Assembly: GCF_008386495.1 (NCBI RefSeq)
Contig: NZ_VTHJ01000020.1
Location: 71,760-135,759 of the forward strand
Length of the DNA stretch: 64,000 bases
From: Streptomyces tailanensis
Lineage (GTDB): Bacteria; Actinomycetota; Actinomycetes; Streptomycetales; Streptomycetaceae
Reading direction: 5' to 3'
In this document: piece by piece, positions 59,917 to 64,000 of the stretch
How positions within the stretch are numbered: position 1 is the stretch's first letter
How the letters are laid out: each line of letters begins with the position of its first letter
Program-made: the position numbers and the translations under genes
The notes under the pieces: generated by a model
The model's database searches: none
What the model saw: the letters and a program-made list of their open reading frames with translations, nothing else
What the model was told of the DNA's origin: nothing

Positions 59917-60753
59917 GTGTCTTTCTTTTCGCATCCGAATTCCAGTACGCCCTGGCACGCGGGCAGGGGGGCACCCGGCCGGCAGGAGGGGCAGCCGGAC
60001 GCGGGCGCCGCGCCGCCGCGCCGGACGCTGCCCAGCGGCCGCTCCAGTCCTGCCCAGCAGATCAACATCATTCTCGGGCTCGCCTTCCTGACCGAGCACA
60101 CAGACGACGTGCAGCGCAGCCGGCTCGCGCAGCACGCCGGAAACAGCCCCGCCACCGTCGGCGACTGCATGGGCTTCCTGTCGGACGTGGGGCTGGTGCG
60201 GGCCGCGCGCGGCCGGTACGCGGTCACCGACCACGGGCGGGCGTTCGCCCAGCTGTGGCCCAAGGACTCCGCCCGGGCGCGGCTGGTGCTGCGCCCTCTG
60301 CTGCAGGCGCACTGGTCCGGCGAGGCGGCAACCCGACTCCTGGCCGACGGCCCCCTGCCGCAGGAGCAGTTGGCGAAGCGGCTGCGCGCGGGCCTGCCCG
60401 GGGTGCCGTTGCGCGGCATGTACCTGGTGGAGTGGCTCGTGATCGGCCTGGTCCTGGTCCGCGACGAACAACTGCGCATCCACCTCGCGTCCCCCGACGG
60501 CGTGCCGCCCGCGGCCGCTCCCTGCTCCGGGCCAGGCAAGGACACGACGCAGGAAGCGAAGGCGGAGCCACCAGTGCCACCGCAGCGCCAACAGGAGCGG
60601 GAGCCGGGTGAGGATCTGGCCGAAGGCGCCGCGGGCACCACCCTGCTCGGGCTGACCCGACAGGAAGTGCAGGCCCTGCCCGACGCCCGGTACGCGGCCT
60701 TCCTCGAAGGCGTCCTGCTCAGCCTGCGCGGCGCCCTCACACCGCCCTCCTGA
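59917..60753 (+). CDS. Hypothetical helix-turn-helix protein
   Basis: A roughly 278-residue protein with a DNA-binding-like region QQINIILGLAFLTEHTDDVQRSRLAQHAGNSPATVGDCMGFLSDVGLVRAARGRYAVTDHGRAF (about residues 55-115). A charged tail rich in Glu, Pro and Gln follows. The start (GTG 59917) is uncertain. It lies downstream of the coiled-coil gene and upstream of the recombinase pair. Possibly a replication, partition or regulatory protein of an integrated element; no family could be named. Confidence 0.6.
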   Translation: MSFFSHPNSSTPWHAGRGAPGRQEGQPDAGAAPPRRTLPSGRSSPAQQINIILGLAFLTEHTDDVQRSRLAQHAGNSPATVGDCMGFLSDVGLVRAARGRYAVTDHGRAFAQLWPKDSARARLVLRPLLQAHWSGEAATRLLADGPLPQEQLAKRLRAGLPGVPLRGMYLVEWLVIGLVLVRDEQLRIHLASPDGVPPAAAPCSGPGKDTTQEAKAEPPVPPQRQQEREPGEDLAEGAAGTTLLGLTRQEVQALPDARYAAFLEGVLLSLRGALTPPS

Positions 60754-61122
60754 CAGCCGGCGCACCCGGGGGTGGCGGCTGGTGTCCGCGTATGGCTTCT
60801 GGACCCGCACGCGGAGGGTTCAATCCCCTCGCCATCCACCCCGCACCGGCCAGCATGACATCCCTCGCCCGAAGGGAACCAGCACCCATGCCCAACACCC
60901 CCCTCCGCCCAGCGCGCTGAGCAAACGTCAGGGCGCACACCGAACGGGCGAGCCTTTCACCGCTTCGGCGCCCTCGTGTTGCGGGCACTCGCAACCCTCC
61001 CCACGGTGGTGCATGTTCGCACCGCCCGTGTGGAAGCGGAAGCATGCCCGACATCCCAGACCCGCCCGCCCCGCCGCCTGCTGGGCCCGGCCCGACGGCC
61101 GCACCGACGGCGGGCGTCGGTC
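60754..61122. other. Spacer with tRNA/tmRNA-end-like fragment
   Basis: A 369-bp segment between the HTH gene and the recombinase-like gene. Apart from the structured fragment at 60814-60840, no gene or repeat is clear. The recombinase-like protein may start upstream of 61123 within it. Confidence 0.5.
60814..60840 (+). other. T-arm plus acceptor 3' end, possible attachment-site remnant
   Basis: GAGGG-TTCAATC-CCCTC is a perfect T-stem and loop, followed by GCCATCC-A-CC, a 3' acceptor strand. The 5' half of a tRNA is absent. It resembles a tRNA or tmRNA 3' end, such as integrative elements leave at their att sites. Confidence 0.45.
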
Positions 61123-62079
61123 ATGGCCGATGAGATCACCCTCACGGCCGCCATCAGCCAGGTCCTGACGGCCTGGCAGGACCTGGCCGCGCGCGGCGAG
61201 ATGTCCGAGCAGACCCTCGGCCGGTTCGGCCAACTCCTCCACCGTTTCGAGGCGTTCGCCACCGCGCGCGGCGCTCCGCTGCTCTGCGACCTCGATACGG
61301 CCCTGGCCACACAGTTCGTCGACGCGCACGGCCGCACCCGCCACGGGCACATCGCACCGGCCTCGCTGTCCACTCGGCACCTGCGCCGCAGCGTGCTGCG
61401 GATGTGCTTCACCACCGCCCGCTGGCTCGGCCTGACCGATACCGACCCCACCCGGGACATCGACCTGCCGGCGCGCACCGTCGGCGAGACCCGCCCGCTG
61501 GACGAGGCCGAGACGGTCGAACTGCGCCTGGCGGCGGAGTTCACCGACCGCCCCACCCGCCACGCCGCCGCCGTGGCTTTGGCCCTGGCGGGCGGCTTCA
61601 GCGGCGAGATCGGCCACATCACCCCCGCCGACCTCGACCTCACCATGGCTCGGGTGTGGATGCACGGCTCGACCAAGACCCGGCCCCGCTGGTGCCCGCT
61701 GGACGCCTGGGGCCTCCAGGTCCTGGCCGCCCGCACCCACCACGTCCAAGCCACCGCACCACCCGGCCAGGACGTCCGCCGCCTGCGGCTGGCGGTCTCG
61801 TCCCGCAACGGCACCGACGAACAGATCCAGGCCCGCGTCTGCGTCGCCCTGCGCGACCTGATCAACCGCATCGGCCTCGGCGCCGACCCGGCCGTGCGCC
61901 CCGCCTCCATCACCGCGTACGCGGGCTGGGAGACCTTCACCCGCACCCACCGCATCGAAGCCGCCGCCCGCCACCTCGGCATGACCTCCCTCGACAGCAC
62001 CGCCGCCCTCATCGGCCACGACTGGCAGCACACCACCAACCCGGACACCGCACCGAACGGAGACATCCCGCATGCCTGA
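61123..62079 (+). CDS. Tyrosine-recombinase-like protein, catalytic residues lost
   Basis: A roughly 318-residue protein whose layout follows a phage integrase. A SAM-like core-binding N-terminal domain (about 1-100) has SEQTLGRFGQLLHRFEAFATARG. A catalytic-fold part (about 130-310) has SITAYAGWETF...IEAAARHLGMTSLDSTAALIGHDW. The box I Arg is replaced (AGGFSGEIGHI instead of TGLRxSE), HxxR is replaced by YAGWE, and no final Tyr is seen at the usual place. The stop overlaps the next gene by eight bases. Possibly a DNA-binding partner rather than an active recombinase. Confidence 0.7.
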   Translation: MADEITLTAAISQVLTAWQDLAARGEMSEQTLGRFGQLLHRFEAFATARGAPLLCDLDTALATQFVDAHGRTRHGHIAPASLSTRHLRRSVLRMCFTTARWLGLTDTDPTRDIDLPARTVGETRPLDEAETVELRLAAEFTDRPTRHAAAVALALAGGFSGEIGHITPADLDLTMARVWMHGSTKTRPRWCPLDAWGLQVLAARTHHVQATAPPGQDVRRLRLAVSSRNGTDEQIQARVCVALRDLINRIGLGADPAVRPASITAYAGWETFTRTHRIEAAARHLGMTSLDSTAALIGHDWQHTTNPDTAPNGDIPHA

Positions 62080-63634
62080 CGACCTCTTCGGCGACCGCGT
62101 ACCGCGCACACAGCGCAAGAAGACCGCCCGCCGCGCCTGCGAAACCGACCTGCGCACCTCCTCCCGCCGCGTCAAGGACGTGGCCCGCTTCGAGGACCTG
62201 TACCGGCTCGCCGCCATCCTCGAACTATCCCCCGGACCGCGCCGGGGCCGACCGCCCGAGTACCCGCCGTACGTCTACGTCCTCTTCCTCGCCCTGCGCG
62301 GCATCCACGGCTCCGCCCGCTACTGCGCCGGCGACCTGCAAGACACAACCATCTGGAAGAAGATCCGCAAAGGCGTCGCCCACCACCTGGGCACGGACGA
62401 AGCCAAACGCCTGCCCAAAACCGGGCCCTCCCGCCACCAGTGGCAGCACGCCCAGCGCAAACTCCTCGTCCCCCGCCTGGAAGAACTCAACGCCACCTTC
62501 ACCGACCTCGCCCTCACCCAGGCCCTGCGCCAGGGCCTGCTGCCCAGCGACGCACGCCGCTGCTGGAGCAGCCCGCAACGCCACCAGCTCATCGCCGGCG
62601 ACGGCACCGTCGCCAAATCCCCCACCCTGTCCACCCAGCCCTACAGCGAAGATACGACCACCGGCGAGATCCGCCGCCACCGCGTCGACCCCGCCTCCTC
62701 CTGGCAAAAGGAAGGCGGCGCCGACCGCACCGGCAACGCCCCGGACCAGTCACCCGCGAACGAGGACCCCGGCCAGAACACGGAGGGCAGCGAGAGCGAC
62801 GAAGCGATGGTCCTGGGCACCAAGTTCGTCGTCTTCTCCACCCGCCACCGCGGCTACTTCCGCCGCGTCTTCCTCAACTACGCCCACGTCCCCCACGACC
62901 AGGAAGGCGGCGAAGCCGCCGTCGCCCTCGACCTGGCCTGCAGCATCCTGGAAGCCGCCGACGGCTGCATGGGCGTCCTCTACGACGGCGCCTTCCGCGG
63001 CATGCACCGCGACGTCATCGCCCGCCGCGGCCGCCTCCTGATCAACAAACAACACAAAGGCACCAGGCCCCGCTACATCCGCACCCTCAGCTACCGCCGC
63101 TGCCGCCACGAACTGTGGTCCCAAGGCGGCCGCGTCCACGAACGCGCCTACCTCGACAACGGCACCAGCACCCTCATCCCCCTGCCCGTCCGCAAACTCG
63201 AACGCCGCGCCAGCACCCACACCCACCGCTGGTACCACCTGCTCACCGTCCCCGGCCCCCGCGGCCCCCGCGAACACCGCGAACCCGTCGGCATCACCAC
63301 CACCCCCGGCGAACGCGACGAAGGACAAAGCGACACCGAAACCGGCTTCCACCGCGCCGAGCACCTCCTGCAGATCCCCGACGACACCGCCGTCCACCAG
63401 ACCATCTACGGCGGCCGCGAAGACACCGAAGCCGGCTTCTCCCAGTTCGACCGCTCCCTGTGGAACCGCCGCATGATCGCCTTCGGCGCCGAAGCCCAAA
63501 GCCTCGTCGTCCTCGGCTTCCTCCTCGCCCAGAACGCCACCAGCGCCGCCCGCTACAAGGAGGACCCCACCTATGCCGATGCAGACCCCGAGACCACCGG
63601 CCTCACTGACGAAGGCAAACCCCGCCGATCATGA
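62072..63634 (+). CDS. DDE transposase-like protein
   Basis: A 520-residue protein with the signature of an RNase-H-fold DDE enzyme. D177 is in LIAGDGTVAKSP. D305 is in GVLYDGAFRGMHRDVIARRGRLLINK. E453 (with D451) is in REDTEAGFSQFDRSLWNRRM. The N-terminal part has a possible HTH (RPPEYPPYVYVLFLALRGIHGSARYCAGDLQDTTIW). It is translated in overlap with the recombinase-like gene. No flanking terminal inverted repeat was identified. It could be an IS-derived or domesticated transposase. Confidence 0.7.
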   Translation: MPDDLFGDRVPRTQRKKTARRACETDLRTSSRRVKDVARFEDLYRLAAILELSPGPRRGRPPEYPPYVYVLFLALRGIHGSARYCAGDLQDTTIWKKIRKGVAHHLGTDEAKRLPKTGPSRHQWQHAQRKLLVPRLEELNATFTDLALTQALRQGLLPSDARRCWSSPQRHQLIAGDGTVAKSPTLSTQPYSEDTTTGEIRRHRVDPASSWQKEGGADRTGNAPDQSPANEDPGQNTEGSESDEAMVLGTKFVVFSTRHRGYFRRVFLNYAHVPHDQEGGEAAVALDLACSILEAADGCMGVLYDGAFRGMHRDVIARRGRLLINKQHKGTRPRYIRTLSYRRCRHELWSQGGRVHERAYLDNGTSTLIPLPVRKLERRASTHTHRWYHLLTVPGPRGPREHREPVGITTTPGERDEGQSDTETGFHRAEHLLQIPDDTAVHQTIYGGREDTEAGFSQFDRSLWNRRMIAFGAEAQSLVVLGFLLAQNATSAARYKEDPTYADADPETTGLTDEGKPRRS

Positions 63635-63690
63635 ATCCGGCTGAGGCATCAGCCCCAGCCCACCACCCCACCCCGATCCGCTACTCTGTC

Positions 63691-63716
63691 AGGACCGCCA
63701 CCTCGGTGGCGGTCCT
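63691..63716. terminator. Strong hairpin
   Basis: AGGACCGCCACC at 63691-63702 and its exact complement at 63705-63716, with a two-base loop, 57 bp after the DDE gene. Probable terminator for the recombinase-DDE pair; no U tract. Confidence 0.6.
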
Positions 63717-63780
63717 CAGTCTTGCCGAGACCGTGGCAAATAGTCACTCAGAGTATTCAGCCACGTTTTCCGCAAGGCCC

Positions 63781-63853
63781 GCCTTCGTAGCTCAGGGGAT
63801 AGAGCACCGCTCTCCTAAAGCGGGTGTCGCAGGTTCGAATCCTGCCGGGGGCA
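63781..63853 (+). tRNA. tRNA-Arg (anticodon CCT)
   Basis: A full cloverleaf. The acceptor stem pairs 63781-63787 with 63846-63852, with G-T wobbles. The D-arm has GCTC and GAGC. The anticodon stem CCGCT/AGCGG encloses the loop CTCCTAA with anticodon CCT. The T-arm is GCAGG-TTCGAAT-CCTGC. The 3' CCA is not encoded. tRNA-Arg genes are common integration sites. Confidence 0.93.
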
Positions 63854-63873
63854 CAGAGAAGCACCAGGGCAGA

Positions 63874-63902
63874 GGCCCTTCCGTTCAGGCTGCGGAGGGG
63901 CC
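63874..63902. terminator. tRNA terminator hairpin
   Basis: GGCCCTTCCG at 63874-63883 pairs with CGGAGGGGCC at 63893-63902, one G-U pair, 20 bp after the tRNA. A probable terminator. Confidence 0.55.
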
Positions 63903-64000
63903 CCGCACTTAGCTTGGCGTTTATCCTCGGCAGGCTTGGTGTTCCTTGATCGACTCAGCGCGTTTGGCCGTCTTGCCGACGTCGTGACGTGTGGCCCGCT

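Noticed and set aside
60814..60840. A complete tRNA gene
   Set aside because: Only the T-arm and acceptor 3' strand can be folded; no D-arm or anticodon arm lies upstream.
63631..63912. Open frame covering the tRNA-Arg
   Set aside because: It contains a complete tRNA cloverleaf and a hairpin; no protein motif is seen.

Overview
The window is high-GC actinobacterial DNA, very probably from a Streptomyces chromosome. The evidence is strong G/C third-position bias, frequent GTG starts, ATGA/GTGA gene overlaps, an SsgA-like sporulation protein, a SARP/BTAD regulator, and many TetR, IclR, LysR, PadR, AraC and LuxR-type regulators. It also carries the common Streptomyces cgcagttccccgcgcccc hairpin. 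There is no rRNA, CRISPR array or origin. One tRNA-Arg(CCT) lies at the right end.

Layout. Positions 1-15000 look like ordinary chromosome: a GNAT acetyltransferase, a DUF1330 protein, an AHSA1/SRPBCC protein, a LigB-type dioxygenase divergent from a MarR regulator, a DHA2 efflux pump with a TetR regulator, a secreted M6-like metalloprotease, a duplicated IclR regulator, a TetR regulator facing a three-gene ABC-2 exporter, and a 3-hydroxyisobutyryl-CoA hydrolase-like enzyme. From 15100 to 25000 there is an aromatic catabolic cluster. A LysR regulator is divergent from an FAH-family hydrolase, a cyclase, a flavin monooxygenase, an ACMSD-like amidohydrolase, a type I extradiol dioxygenase and a second FAH-family hydrolase. 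Then follow decayed SDR, CoA-transferase and probable monooxygenase relics, and a second flavin monooxygenase. The intact genes suggest ring hydroxylation, decarboxylation, meta cleavage and C-C hydrolysis; the substrate is unknown.

From 25200 to 48600 the window is a mosaic. It has a Dps protein, an ECF sigma factor with a membrane partner, a PadR-controlled ABC exporter, a two-component system, a VanZ protein, a SARP regulator divergent from an alpha/beta hydrolase, a large LuxR ATPase, an MFS transporter, tandem AraC regulators, two HSL-type esterases (one cytosolic, one secreted) and an SsgA-like protein. Three of these families also appear as broken second or third copies: LuxR at 27795, Dps at 44840 and HSL at 47776. 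The Dps relic is split by a roughly 200-bp MITE-like element with an 8-bp target duplication. A second copy of that element lies at 42459.

From 48600 to 55740 a TetR repressor is divergent from six co-directional genes: isochorismatase-like hydrolase, SDR lacking its catalytic Tyr/Lys, FAD oxidoreductase, seven-bladed EPTP/EAR beta-propeller, an unrecognised 390-aa protein and an alpha/beta hydrolase. Twin TGACC-N4-GGTCA operators lie between. This is the best candidate for an undescribed pathway. From 55740 to 64000 there is an IS630-like relic, a truncated SRPBCC gene, a small heat-shock protein, an XRE regulator with two putative operators, and two winged-helix-like proteins. A tRNA/tmRNA-3'-end-like fragment precedes a tyrosine-recombinase-like protein without its catalytic residues, which overlaps a DDE transposase-like protein. 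A strong hairpin and the tRNA-Arg close the window. All family assignments come from reading motifs by eye; no database search was run.
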